Assembly (NCBI GenBank): GCA_000230935.2 | Contig: AGIQ01000001.1 | Coordinates: 1,612,001 to 1,676,000, forward strand | Direction of reading: 5' to 3' | Source of the DNA: Mycolicibacterium rhodesiae JS60 | Lineage (GTDB): Bacteria > Actinomycetota > Actinomycetes > Mycobacteriales > Mycobacteriaceae | Length of the DNA: 64,000 bases | Shown: positions 44,716 through 53,238 of the stretch, piece after piece | Position numbering within the stretch: position 1 is the first letter of the stretch | Layout of the letters: every line of letters starts with the position of its first letter | Notes under the pieces: generated by a model | Databases searched by the model: none | Told to the model about the DNA's origin: nothing | The model's input: only the letters and a program-made list of their open reading frames with translations | Position numbers and translations under genes: made by a program

Positions 44716-44734
44716 TATCTACGGTGAGTAGAAT
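44716..44734. promoter_or_regulatory. 19-bp operator between FAD oxidoreductase and TetR copy 2
   Basis: TATCTACGGTGAGTAGAAT, in the same position relative to TetR as the site at 23592. The GCGTAGATA half-site overlapping the TetR ATG is also conserved. Confidence 0.7.
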
Positions 44735-44813
44735 CTATCGAGGTGTGAGTGCGCCCACAAGCCCCGACGGATCAACGCCTCGAAAACGGGCTCTTGAGCT
44801 AGACTGCGTAGAT

Positions 44814-45455
44814 ATGCCCCGCCCTAAAAAGTCGCTGCTGTCGATGCAGAAGATTCTGGATACCGCTCTGGAAGTGATCGACGAAGTCGGGATCGATAAG
44901 TTCAGCGTTCACCGGGTGGCGCGCGAGCTCGGCGTGCAGGGGCCATCGATCTACTACTACTTCGCCGATCGTGAGGTCCTCATCGCGTCGGTCTGTCTGC
45001 GCCTACTGCAAGAAGTCCATGTTCCGCGGCGTCGCCCCGGCGATTGGGGAGCCCGTTTGATCCAAGACGCCTTGCTGTATTATCGCGCGCTGCGTGAGCA
45101 TCCGAACCTCGCGACCGCGTTGCTGGTCGAACGAAAGACACGTGCCGGGGCGGCGGCTCGGTTCGAGGATGCGTTAGCGCAACTCTCGGAAGCCGGCATC
45201 TCGCCCACCGAAGGCCTCGCACTCATCGATGGGATCGAGGGGATCGCTTTGAGCTGGATCACCTTCCAGCACGCAGCGTCGGTCGCGATTGACCGGAGTT
45301 CCTTCCCTACGCTGGCGATGGCGGTGCAGCGCGAGAAGTTCGACGAGGCCAGCCTCAAACGCATCATCACCGCCCTAGTCGACGGCGTGCGATTGCAGTA
45401 TGAGAACAGATCGGCATCAGAGTCGGCCGAACCCAAAAGGCGCGCTACTGCCTGA
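44814..45455 (+). CDS. TetR-family regulator, copy 2
   Basis: 213 residues from the ATG at 44814; the frame is open upstream but the start matches copy 1. The DNA-binding domain is identical to that of the copy at 23692 through at least residue 120. The 11 differences fall in the C-terminal half, for example LSEAG for LSAVG, IDGIEG for IDVLEG and ESAEPKR for QPAESKP. The block of similarity begins about 100 bases upstream and ends just after the stop (GGTGCTCATCGCA). Identical HTH sequence predicts the same operator, while the ligand pocket may be drifting. Confidence 0.88.
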   Translation: MPRPKKSLLSMQKILDTALEVIDEVGIDKFSVHRVARELGVQGPSIYYYFADREVLIASVCLRLLQEVHVPRRRPGDWGARLIQDALLYYRALREHPNLATALLVERKTRAGAAARFEDALAQLSEAGISPTEGLALIDGIEGIALSWITFQHAASVAIDRSSFPTLAMAVQREKFDEASLKRIITALVDGVRLQYENRSASESAEPKRRATA

Positions 45456-45555
45456 GGTGCTCATCGCAGACACCGATCGCTTCCTGACCGCGAATGACCA
45501 ATGCCTTCAGGCGCTAGCCCGTTCTTGTGTGATGTGATCAGGTACTAGCGTTGTG

Positions 45556-45574
45556 AATCTACGATTCGTAGATT
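45556..45574. promoter_or_regulatory. Perfect 19-bp operator between convergent gene ends
   Basis: AATCTACGATTCGTAGATT is fully symmetric, yet it lies between the 3' ends of TetR copy 2 and the MoxR-type gene, with no gene starting nearby. It is the last copy of the motif I see in the window, and probably marks a promoter whose gene was lost at the island edge. Confidence 0.8.
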
Positions 45575-45607
45575 GATGCGGTATAGGCATCCTCCACAGA
45601 AGGCCCC

Positions 45608-46441
45608 TCAACCGTTGCCCGGTTGGATCCCGCGTCGGTCTGAGCTGGGCAGGTATACGTCGGCGACGCGGTCAAGGGCAGCTGCGAGCGCCAGGTCGTC
45701 GGTCAGCGTGTCGATGATCGCGGCCCGGACGGCATCCTTCGGCTTCAGCCCGCCCCCGATGAGCTTCGCCGCGTCCACGAGCAGCCGCGTCGACGGGACC
45801 TCGCGCAGCCCTGCGTCGTCAACTCCCCGGAGTGCTTGACCGAGGCGCACCATCGCGTCGGCGATTCCGGGTGGCACGTTCCCTTCGATGCTGACTATCT
45901 GGCGTTCGATCTCCGCGGTGGGGTAGCTCAGGGTGATTGAGACCATCCGCTGTCGGGTCGAGGTCTTGAGGTCCTTCAGCACGCTCTGATACCCGGGGTT
46001 GTAGGAGACGACCAGGCAAAAAGTATCTGGCGCAGAGAGTTTCACCCCGCCGAGCCGCTCGATGAACAACTGGCGGCGGTGGTCTGTCAGAGAATGAATG
46101 GCGACCGTTGCATCCTGGCGCGCCTCCACGATCTCGTCGAGATAGCAGATCCCACCTTCGCGCACCGCACGCGTGAGCGGACCGTCGATCCAGACCGTTT
46201 CGCCGCCGACGAGCACGTGCTTCCCGATCAGATCAGCGGACGTGATGTCTTCGTGGCAGGACACCGTGTACAGCGGCACATCCAGCTGCTCGGCCATGTG
46301 CTCGACGAGTCTGGTCTTGCCGCACCCGGTTGGGCCCTTCAGCAGGACCGCCAAGCGTTGCTCGAATGCGGTGCGGAAGATGTCAACCTCGCTGCCGGCA
46401 GGCAGGTAGGCGGTGACGTTGGCGGTGTTCGTGCTCGTCAT
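45608..46441 (-). CDS. MoxR-type AAA+ ATPase (NorQ/CbbQ/NirQ family)
   Basis: 277 residues. Walker A LLKGPTGCGKTRLVEHMAE near residue 35, HEDITSADLIGKHVLVGG, Walker B CYLDEIVEARQDAT near 100, and sensor SYNPGYQSVLKDLK. C-terminal CbbQ-type helices follow. These hexameric ATPases work with a VWA protein to activate metalloenzymes, such as NO reductase (NorQ/NorD) and Rubisco (CbbQ/CbbO). It is the last gene of the operon AveC-like, VWA, ATPase, so the likely client is encoded with it. Confidence 0.9.
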   Translation of the reverse strand: MTSTNTANVTAYLPAGSEVDIFRTAFEQRLAVLLKGPTGCGKTRLVEHMAEQLDVPLYTVSCHEDITSADLIGKHVLVGGETVWIDGPLTRAVREGGICYLDEIVEARQDATVAIHSLTDHRRQLFIERLGGVKLSAPDTFCLVVSYNPGYQSVLKDLKTSTRQRMVSITLSYPTAEIERQIVSIEGNVPPGIADAMVRLGQALRGVDDAGLREVPSTRLLVDAAKLIGGGLKPKDAVRAAIIDTLTDDLALAAALDRVADVYLPSSDRRGIQPGNG

Positions 46442-46474
46442 CAGGTGGTTTGTCCTTTAGTTATTCGGTCGCCC

Positions 46475-48136
46475 TCAGGCGATGGTTCGACATTGGCCGT
46501 GCGACGCATCCAATGCGCTGCGCAGAGCGGCGCGAAACAGCGGCTCACAACGCGCGGCGAGGGTGCTCGGGTGGTCCATGTAGAGGTGATTGAAACCGCC
46601 CCAAATGCGGTCGAGTGATTCGGTGCTCTGGGTCGACCCGACGCTCAGGCAGACGCAGCCGACTCCGCTCACGACGGTCTCGTTCAGTGCGTGCCGGACG
46701 TCTGCTTCGGCGTAGAGCCCCTGGTAATCGTCCTCGTAGGGCAGACCATCTGACACTACGACCAGCAGTTGGCGACTCGTGCCGGACTCCTCGCGTGCGA
46801 GGAGGGCGCCGTGGCGGACCGCGGTACCCAGCCGCGTGTAACCCGCGGGCTCGAGCGCAGCCAATCGTCGGCGGGCGGCGTGGTCGAAGCGGTCGTCGAA
46901 GTGTTTGACGTGAAGGAACCGGACATCTCGTCGCCCGTGGGAGCGAAACGCGTAGAGGGCGACCCGGTCGCCGGATTGCTCGAGCGCATCGGCGAGGCAG
47001 GCGGCGAGGTTGCGCTGCTCGTCCCAGATCACGCCGCCGGCGCTGCGAGCGTCCCTCGTGGAACCCGATGCGTCGAGGACCACGACCACGCCAAGGTCGT
47101 GGGCGGTGGGTCGCCATGTCTCGTAGATGCGCGGGTCCTGCTGCACTCCCGCGGCGCGGTCTACCGAGAAGTCCACGAGGGCTCGCAGGTCGAGGGCATC
47201 CCCGTCAGTGAGGCGACTGTGACGCTCAAGGGCGAGCCCGATGCGGGCGATCGCGCGGCGTAGCGCAGGGTCGTCGGCCACCGCCGGCACCTGTGATGTC
47301 GCCGCTGGTGCGGGGTCGAGGTGGTGGACCGTGCAGTGCCGGGGCCGATATCGCTGACGCCCCTCGTCCCACTCGTCGTGCTCGGTTCCGGCCGAGACGT
47401 CGCCCTCGGCTGCGCCTAGCTGTGGCGAGTGTGTGGTCACCCGACCCTGGCCGCTCATCTCACGGACTTGGGCCGTCGCTCCGGCGGCAAACTCCCCGCC
47501 ATCCGAATGCCCACTCCGCGAAGACATCTCGCTGCCCAGCAGGTCACGCATCAGTCGCGACAGGGGGCTCTTGCTGAACATCTTTGTGAGCCTGTCGCGG
47601 ACCGAGGCCGATTCCTGGTCATCGGCTTCGGCAAGGTCGTTGGTGACATCGCGTAACCGGTCCAGACGAACGTCTGAAGAGACCCCCTCGCCTGCACCGG
47701 TGGCTCGCGCCCGCAACACAGCCGAGGGGCTGATGACTCCGACGATGTCGGGTGCGGGAGCGACCGCCTCCTGGCCGAGTGCCCGGGTGAGCGATTCGCC
47801 GGCCGAGGCGGGAATCGGTGCGACCCCGAGGTTTTGGAGCGCGTCCTCCGCTGCGGGCGGCAGAACGGTGCCGAGTAGCAGGGGGAGTCGGCTGGCCTCG
47901 AGCACGGCATACCGCGCGCAGGCCGAGTGCCGCCCGACCAGCCGAGCCATCATGCGGGGGTGCAGGCTCCCCGCCGCCACGAATCCTGCTTGAGCAACCA
48001 AGGGGACTAGCGGCGGCTCGGACTCGGCGAGCCAGAGTGTCTCCCCGTCGGTGGACGCGACCTGGTCCGGCCGGTACACGACCCGCAGATGTCGACGCGC
48101 TAACGCGGACGCGAGCAGCGCGTACGCATCGTGCAT
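46475..48136 (-). CDS. VWA-domain protein (NorD/CbbO type)
   Basis: 553 residues from the ATG at 48136, one base after the stop of the AveC-like gene. The C-terminal VWA domain (about 350-540) has an intact metal site: VVVLDASGSTRDAR (DxSxS), GYTRLGTAVRHGALL (Thr) and VVVSDGLPYEDDY (Asp). The N-terminal part is helical, and the middle (200-280) is a low-complexity acidic linker. NorD/CbbO proteins bind the client enzyme and recruit the MoxR ATPase encoded just downstream. Confidence 0.88.
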   Translation of the reverse strand: MHDAYALLASALARRHLRVVYRPDQVASTDGETLWLAESEPPLVPLVAQAGFVAAGSLHPRMMARLVGRHSACARYAVLEASRLPLLLGTVLPPAAEDALQNLGVAPIPASAGESLTRALGQEAVAPAPDIVGVISPSAVLRARATGAGEGVSSDVRLDRLRDVTNDLAEADDQESASVRDRLTKMFSKSPLSRLMRDLLGSEMSSRSGHSDGGEFAAGATAQVREMSGQGRVTTHSPQLGAAEGDVSAGTEHDEWDEGRQRYRPRHCTVHHLDPAPAATSQVPAVADDPALRRAIARIGLALERHSRLTDGDALDLRALVDFSVDRAAGVQQDPRIYETWRPTAHDLGVVVVLDASGSTRDARSAGGVIWDEQRNLAACLADALEQSGDRVALYAFRSHGRRDVRFLHVKHFDDRFDHAARRRLAALEPAGYTRLGTAVRHGALLAREESGTSRQLLVVVSDGLPYEDDYQGLYAEADVRHALNETVVSGVGCVCLSVGSTQSTESLDRIWGGFNHLYMDHPSTLAARCEPLFRAALRSALDASHGQCRTIA

Positions 48137-48137
48137 A

Positions 48138-49283
48138 TCAGTGCTTGCCGGTCAGCACCGGGAAGCTCTCGGGTAGCTGCGTGCCGTTCGGTATTACGAG
48201 CTGTCCGTCGGAGTCAACGAATGCGGAGTCTGGCCGCGAGTTAGGGATGGCAGGCGAGTAGCAGGCGCGGTCGGTCCCTTCGCCGCACACCCCGTTGAGG
48301 AAGTACGACCGCTCCTGCACAGACTTCGGCCACTCCGCCTGGTGGAGCCCGACGTGGTAGGCGTAGATGTTGTAGCAGAAGAAGTAAATGGCGTGAGCGA
48401 CGGCGACCAAGGCCAAGAACCGCAACAAGACTTTGACATTTTTCCCGACCCGCAGGTTGTCGACGCCACGTTCGACGATGGTGTAGCCCTTGTCGTCCTT
48501 GTAGTAGCGCAGCAACGCATACGGGGTGAGAAGGAAACCGATCAGGATCGCCTCGACAAACGGGAACGCCATGTACGAACCCTCAAACAGTTTCGGTCCC
48601 GGAGCTCCCGGATAGGCGTAGAACCCTGTCTTCATCCAGATGAAACCCTCGATGACGATATCGAAGAGCACGCAAGCCACATAGGCGGCAACGAGGCCCC
48701 CGACGACACCGAAGCGGGGGAAACGCTTCATCGTGGTCTTGAGCGTCCAGAATGCGACAGCCACGCCGATCAGCCAGAAGTAAACGTAGCCCGACCCCAT
48801 GCCGAAGATCGGTTCGACGAGCATGTTCCCTGGCTCGCCCGGAGGGGCGTTGAAGAAGGGGATGTACGGCGCCCACGATCCCCGGTTGAACATCGTGGCG
48901 TTGTACGTGAACCAATAACCGCCACCGAGCGAAACCGGATCCTGGATGTACAGCGTGGCGTATGCCGCGACGAGTAGGCCTTCCGAGGTCGGTTTGCCAT
49001 CGCGCCGCCACGGTTTCACCAGGAAATGCCAGAGGCAGAAGATGGCCGCCACCGTGCCGCCGATCTGAATGACGAGCAGGCTGTAGTGCTGCCAGTCAGG
49101 GATCTGGGTGGGGCCGGGGTCGACCGCCTTGAAGTACGGCCCGGTGATCCACCGCAACAGGATGTACCCGATTAGGGCGAGCACCAGTGCGCCGGCAATC
49201 GCCCACCAGACCACCGGCTGGACTTTTTTCGCCTCGATGTCTGCTTCGCTGCGCGTTCCCCGAAGCGGTGTCTGTGCTGTCAC
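48138..49283 (-). CDS. AveC-like membrane protein (spirocyclase family)
   Basis: 381 residues with about seven or eight membrane helices. It resembles the AveC family (named for the avermectin spiroketal enzyme): VVWWAIAGALVLALIGYILL, YIQDPVSLGGGYWFTYNATM, NRGSWAPYIPFFNAPPGEPG, EGSYMAFPFVEAILIGFLLT. Several His, Asp and Glu residues in or near helices could form a polar site. Mycobacteria do not make avermectin, so the substrate differs. It is first in an operon with VWA and MoxR-type genes, which suggests that it needs maturation or metal insertion. A second member is at 59807. Confidence 0.78.
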   Translation of the reverse strand: MTAQTPLRGTRSEADIEAKKVQPVVWWAIAGALVLALIGYILLRWITGPYFKAVDPGPTQIPDWQHYSLLVIQIGGTVAAIFCLWHFLVKPWRRDGKPTSEGLLVAAYATLYIQDPVSLGGGYWFTYNATMFNRGSWAPYIPFFNAPPGEPGNMLVEPIFGMGSGYVYFWLIGVAVAFWTLKTTMKRFPRFGVVGGLVAAYVACVLFDIVIEGFIWMKTGFYAYPGAPGPKLFEGSYMAFPFVEAILIGFLLTPYALLRYYKDDKGYTIVERGVDNLRVGKNVKVLLRFLALVAVAHAIYFFCYNIYAYHVGLHQAEWPKSVQERSYFLNGVCGEGTDRACYSPAIPNSRPDSAFVDSDGQLVIPNGTQLPESFPVLTGKH

Positions 49284-49382
49284 GAGTGCCTCTCTTCGTT
49301 GAGTAGTGCGGTATGGATCCCGCGATAGCGACTGCCGTGGAGCGATGGCCCGGTGAGCGCGCGGAGAACCCGTTGTACGTTC

Positions 49383-49479
49383 TGCTCGAACATACTGTCC
49401 ATCGGCTGTGTCGCCATGTCAAGAGGGTGGGTTGACATCCATGCCGGATGGCAGCAGCATTGGACATAGTGTTCGAGCA
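49383..49479. promoter_or_regulatory. Nested inverted repeats in divergent AveC/P450 promoter
   Basis: Outer arms 49383-49402 (TGCTCGAACATACTGTCCAT) and 49459-49479 (ATTGGACATAGTGTTCGAGC, then A) are imperfect inverse complements. Inner arms are ATGTCAA (49416-49422) and TTGACAT (49432-49438). The set spans the gap between the minus-strand AveC operon and the plus-strand P450, so each outer arm may be an operator for one promoter. Confidence 0.65.
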
Positions 49480-49517
49480 CAGCGTTCAAACTTGAATTGA
49501 GAGCATTGAGGAAACCG

Positions 49518-50729
49518 ATGAGCATCACTATCCCCACCGAGCTGTTGATCGATTTTGACCATCACGCGCTCGAGACCTCGCACCATCGCGAGCAGGTCCT
49601 CGATCGTGTGCGCGAGCATCCGCTGTTCTATACCGAGGCAAACGGTGGGTATTGGGTGGCTACGTCACACGCGCTCGTCAAGCAGGTCCTGCGCAATCCA
49701 GATACGTACTCCTCGGAAAAGCATGCCGATGGCAGCGGCGGAGTGACGATCCCAACGGTGGTCGGGCCGCGGCTCATTCCGGCGGAAGCCGACGGCCTCT
49801 ACCACCGTGAACTGCGCCGTCTCCTCACTCCGAAGTTCAACAAAGCCACCGTGGATGCAATGACGCCGACGGTTGACGCGTTTATTGTGTCGACGATCGA
49901 CCGCGTGATCGAGCTCGGCGACTTCGATGTCGTCCATGACATCGCCGACGTGATACCCGCCGGTGTCATGGTCCGGTACCTGGGCTTTCCCGACGAGACA
50001 CGCAAGCCTTTCATCGCGTCGATCCAGGCGGCGCTGTCGGTGATCCCGAAGGCGTCCAGCGGCCAGATGACGCCTGAGCTCGAGGCCGGCATGGCGGCCT
50101 TCGGTAGCGCGGTGCAGACCATCCAAGAGCTTGTTGCCGAACGCCGGGCAAACCCGACCGACGATGTCGTCAGCTACCTGTGCGGCCAGCGGCTCTCCGA
50201 TGACGAACTGCTGTGGCTCGTCTTCACCCTGATGGTCGGGGGGTTCGAGAACCCGGCCGCGCTCATTTCGAACATGCTGCTCCGGCTTGCCGAGGCTCCG
50301 GCGCTGCGTGCGAAATTGGCGGCGAACCCCGAGCTCATCCCCGCGGCCGTCGATGAATTCCTGCGCATGATCAGCGCCGGTGTGTCGCTTGCGCGCAATG
50401 TCCGCGTCGACACCGAACTCGGCGGCCAGCAGCTTCGAGCCGGCGAACGGATCCTGCTGTGGCTGCCGGCAGCAAATCACGACCGCGCGGTCTTCGAGGA
50501 CGCGGACACGTTCAAACTCGATCGCGGTCGCTGTCCGCACGTCGCGTTCGGTGATGGCCCCCATATCTGCATCGGTGACAAGCTTGCCCGGCTGCAGTTC
50601 CACGTACTCCTGCGTGAAGTGCTTTCACGCATGCCCGAGTACACCATCGACCTGTCCCGAGCCGAGCGTTTCGACGATGCGGCGACGATGTACGGGTGGC
50701 GAACAATGCCGGCGCGCACGAACGCCTAG
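49518..50729 (+). CDS. Cytochrome P450 with atypical I-helix
   Basis: 403 residues from the ATG at 49518 (GAGGA upstream). Heme loop VAFGDGPHICIGDKLARLQ near residue 350 and K-helix EFLR (ExxR) are intact. The I-helix reads LMVGGFENPAALISN: the usual acid-Thr pair is Glu-Asn followed by Pro, so proton delivery may differ and the enzyme may catalyse a rearrangement or peroxygenase-like reaction. It is divergent from the AveC/VWA/MoxR operon across nested inverted repeats. No ferredoxin gene is close. Confidence 0.88.
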   Translation: MSITIPTELLIDFDHHALETSHHREQVLDRVREHPLFYTEANGGYWVATSHALVKQVLRNPDTYSSEKHADGSGGVTIPTVVGPRLIPAEADGLYHRELRRLLTPKFNKATVDAMTPTVDAFIVSTIDRVIELGDFDVVHDIADVIPAGVMVRYLGFPDETRKPFIASIQAALSVIPKASSGQMTPELEAGMAAFGSAVQTIQELVAERRANPTDDVVSYLCGQRLSDDELLWLVFTLMVGGFENPAALISNMLLRLAEAPALRAKLAANPELIPAAVDEFLRMISAGVSLARNVRVDTELGGQQLRAGERILLWLPAANHDRAVFEDADTFKLDRGRCPHVAFGDGPHICIGDKLARLQFHVLLREVLSRMPEYTIDLSRAERFDDAATMYGWRTMPARTNA

Positions 50730-50825
50730 CGGTGCTTTGGTCGAGGGCGAGCGATCGACTGCGTTCGGCGTCATTCACGATCTGAACGCTGCCGCGTTTG
50801 ATGACGAGTGCTTACCCCCCGGCGA

Positions 50826-50987
50826 TCACGCCAAGGGCTGACGGGGCTCGGTCGCCCGTCGCGGCCGCCAGGACAGTGGCACCCAGGGCGGGAGCAAGCG
50901 GGTGACGAGCAGGCCGCCGAGGGCAAGTGCGACAACGGCGACTCCGCTCAGTCCGCATGTCCGCTGAATTAACTTGCGCGCCTTCAT
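50826..50987 (-). CDS. Small single-helix membrane protein
   Basis: 53 residues from the ATG at 50987 (AAGGAAA upstream), overlapping the upstream gene's stop by four bases (ATGA). Basic start MKARKLIQR, one hydrophobic helix GVAVVALALGGLLVTRLL, then a Pro/Arg-rich tail. It may be an accessory subunit of the multi-helix protein encoded just before it. No known family recognised. Confidence 0.6.
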   Translation of the reverse strand: MKARKLIQRTCGLSGVAVVALALGGLLVTRLLPPWVPLSWRPRRATEPRQPLA

Positions 50988-51826
50988 ATCGTTTCCTTCT
51001 GCGACGGCTCCGTCGCATCGACGTTTCGTTGGAGCTGCAATTCGCGGGTTCGGGCGTAGATCCAGCGGGCCATGGCGTCCAGCAGGACCATCCCGATCGC
51101 GCACGAAGCCAGCGCACCGCCCCACGTGACCCACGCCGGTGCGCCCGGGGTGTGCAACGCGTTGTAGACCGGCAGGCCGACCGCGGCGCTACAGGCGGTG
51201 TCGGTGACGAGGGGAAGGACCACGACGAGTGGCGCCCGCCAGCCGCGAAAGTAGTTCGGTGCGGCAAACAGAATGGCGGCGGTCAGAATGGGCCCGGTGG
51301 TGTTGATGAACAACCAGTACAGCGGGAAACCGCCGACCGACATGGGGACATCGCCGTAGCCGAAGTACGTGTAGAGCCGAAAGTGCAGTAGTGGCACCTC
51401 GATCAGGAGGTCGGCGATGAACGTGATGGCGATACCGGTCCAGAACGCCTTCGGCGTGAACGTCAGCTTTCGCAGTTCGGCCAGCAGCACGTAGGCAATA
51501 CCGCCGAAGAAGATGACGTAGGTGGGCAACCCCCACTGCGGGATCGGCCCCATCGTCTCGAAGAGCACGTGTTGACCCGGCCGTGGATGATGAACCAGCC
51601 CGAGGATGTCGTCGAGCGGCTCGTTCAACAGGGCGATACCGCCACCGGCCAGCAAGACCAGGCCCAGTGCTGAACCGGTTCGGCGCCACTCTCGTACGGC
51701 GTAGATCACGAGGCCCGCGACGACGAGCCACAAAACTACTTCGGCAGCGATCTGGGGTGCCTGCGGAAAAACCATCGCCGGCGGGGCCGGGATGTTGAAT
51801 TGCCCAGTCGCGAAAAACATGATCAC
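50984..51826 (-). CDS. Multi-helix membrane protein, AveC-associated type
   Basis: 280 residues from a GTG that overlaps the stop of the FAD oxidoreductase (GTGA). About seven helices. Motifs [20 protein letters not shown] near residue 65 and [20 protein letters not shown] near 150 recur in altered form at 57244 (CSLLEPMLDLLG; YLYYGVQPFSFLNFPYWW) and 60818 (CLMEPLFDHLYG; YQDSQPFVVLGYPIF). The three are therefore one family. The layout recalls AveC-like proteins, with charged residues near helix ends. Function unknown. Confidence 0.65.
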   Translation of the reverse strand: MIMFFATGQFNIPAPPAMVFPQAPQIAAEVVLWLVVAGLVIYAVREWRRTGSALGLVLLAGGGIALLNEPLDDILGLVHHPRPGQHVLFETMGPIPQWGLPTYVIFFGGIAYVLLAELRKLTFTPKAFWTGIAITFIADLLIEVPLLHFRLYTYFGYGDVPMSVGGFPLYWLFINTTGPILTAAILFAAPNYFRGWRAPLVVVLPLVTDTACSAAVGLPVYNALHTPGAPAWVTWGGALASCAIGMVLLDAMARWIYARTRELQLQRNVDATEPSQKETI

Positions 51827-53160
51827 CCGCGCCGCAGAGCCGCGAGCAGTTCCCGGGCGGCACGCTCACCGGCTGTCGTCGCAGTGTTGACGTTGCCCGA
51901 GGAGTTGTACGAACCCGCGAGGTGGATGCGGCTGCCCCGATCTCGGCTGGCATGGAATGCGCCGAGCTTCTTGTAGAGACCGGGATGGCTGTACACCAGG
52001 ACCGGGTACCAGCGGTTGACGCGGGTGAATTCGATGTCTGCACCCAGCCCCGGCAGCGCCTTCTCTGCTTCACGCAGCGCGTCGGCGACGATGTCCTCGT
52101 CGGAGGCGTCCATGTGGTCGATCGCCCACTGGTTCATCATGAATAGCGAGACCAGTCCCTTGCCGTCGGGCGCGCGCCCGGCAACTTTGTTGTGCTCGAG
52201 GATGATCGCGAACAGCCCTTCGGATACCGGCCGGGGCACGACGATGAACGATGCCGCGCAGTCGGGAACGTGGCTGAGCGCCAGGTTGATTGACATGGTC
52301 GACGTGTAGTTGAGCTTGCGCAGGAAGTCGGCCCGGTCCGGGTCGAGCCGGGGGAGCAGGTCGGGGACCTCGTTGCCCATGCTGGAGACGATCGCCCCGG
52401 CGCCGGTCTCGGTGTGAACCCCGCGGGCGTCCTCGTAGGTGATGGTCACCCCGTCGTCGTCCTCGACGACCGTGCGCACCCGTGTGTTCAGTCGTACGTC
52501 GGACAGCTTGTCCGCCAGGCGTTGTGGGAATGAGGAATAGCCGTCGCGAAAGGCGAACAACCTCGTGCCGAGCACCTTCTGCCAGAGGAAGAAGAACTCC
52601 ACGACCGAGATGACGTCGCCGGGGACGCCCGCCCCGCCGCGCACCGTCGGCTCGATCAGATAGTCGTAGAGCTCACCGTCCAGCCCGCGGCGACGGCAGT
52701 AATCCTCGGGCGTCTCGACGTCGTAGTCGGCCGCGATCGACAGATCTTCGTAGCTCAGTAACTTGCGCAGCCGGAAGGAATCCAGGGCAAGCTTGGCGAC
52801 TTTCACCTTCGAGCGCAGCGATAGCAGCTTGGTACGCGCGGCATCGAGGATCAGGTGGTTGGACCGCATCAGATGCAACTCGTTGCCCCGCATGAAGCCC
52901 ATCAGTGAGTTCGCCGGTACCAGGTCGTTGGTCATTCCGATGTCGTGGACCAGACCCATCACGCTGTCATAGGCCTCGGGCAGGATCGTGGTGCCCGCCT
53001 CCATCAAGAAGCCGTCGCGCCGGACCGACAACAGTTGCCCGCCAACGCGGTCGCGAGATTCGAAGACCACCACATCACGACCGGCCTCCCGAAGTCGCCA
53101 TGCGGCGGCCAGCCCCGAGGGGCCGGCTCCCACCACGAAAATCTTCGAACGGTCGTTCAC
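51823..53160 (-). CDS. FAD-dependent oxidoreductase (amine oxidase/desaturase fold)
   Basis: 445 residues from a GTG at 53160. FAD motif [19 protein letters not shown] with [21 protein letters not shown]-terminal [20 protein letters not shown] as second contact. The SVRRDGF element and the helical middle domain resemble protoporphyrinogen oxidase and carotenoid desaturase relatives. It starts a three-gene operon with a multi-helix membrane protein and a small membrane protein. Divergent from a TetR gene across a palindrome, which probably controls it. Confidence 0.82.
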   Translation of the reverse strand: MNDRSKIFVVGAGPSGLAAAWRLREAGRDVVVFESRDRVGGQLLSVRRDGFLMEAGTTILPEAYDSVMGLVHDIGMTNDLVPANSLMGFMRGNELHLMRSNHLILDAARTKLLSLRSKVKVAKLALDSFRLRKLLSYEDLSIAADYDVETPEDYCRRRGLDGELYDYLIEPTVRGGAGVPGDVISVVEFFFLWQKVLGTRLFAFRDGYSSFPQRLADKLSDVRLNTRVRTVVEDDDGVTITYEDARGVHTETGAGAIVSSMGNEVPDLLPRLDPDRADFLRKLNYTSTMSINLALSHVPDCAASFIVVPRPVSEGLFAIILEHNKVAGRAPDGKGLVSLFMMNQWAIDHMDASDEDIVADALREAEKALPGLGADIEFTRVNRWYPVLVYSHPGLYKKLGAFHASRDRGSRIHLAGSYNSSGNVNTATTAGERAARELLAALRRG

Positions 53161-53182
53161 GGTAGTACCGTATCGGACACTC

Positions 53183-53200
53183 TGTATGGTGGTCCATACA
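53183..53200. promoter_or_regulatory. Palindromic operator between FAD gene and TetR
   Basis: TGTATGG, four bases, CCATACA: perfect seven-base arms in the 78-base gap between divergent genes. It is a typical position for the operator of the adjacent TetR protein. Confidence 0.7.
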
Positions 53201-53238
53201 ATCTGTTCGATTCACCGATAATCAGTACACTGACTCCC

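Noticed and set aside
45608..48136. Gas-vesicle role (GvpN is related to NorQ/CbbQ)
   Set aside because: No gvpA or other gas-vesicle genes are present, and the VWA partner fits NorD/CbbO.
52945..53238. Long upstream extension of the TetR gene at 53239
   Set aside because: It would overlap the divergent FAD gene and cross its promoter palindrome. The extension has no TetR similarity.
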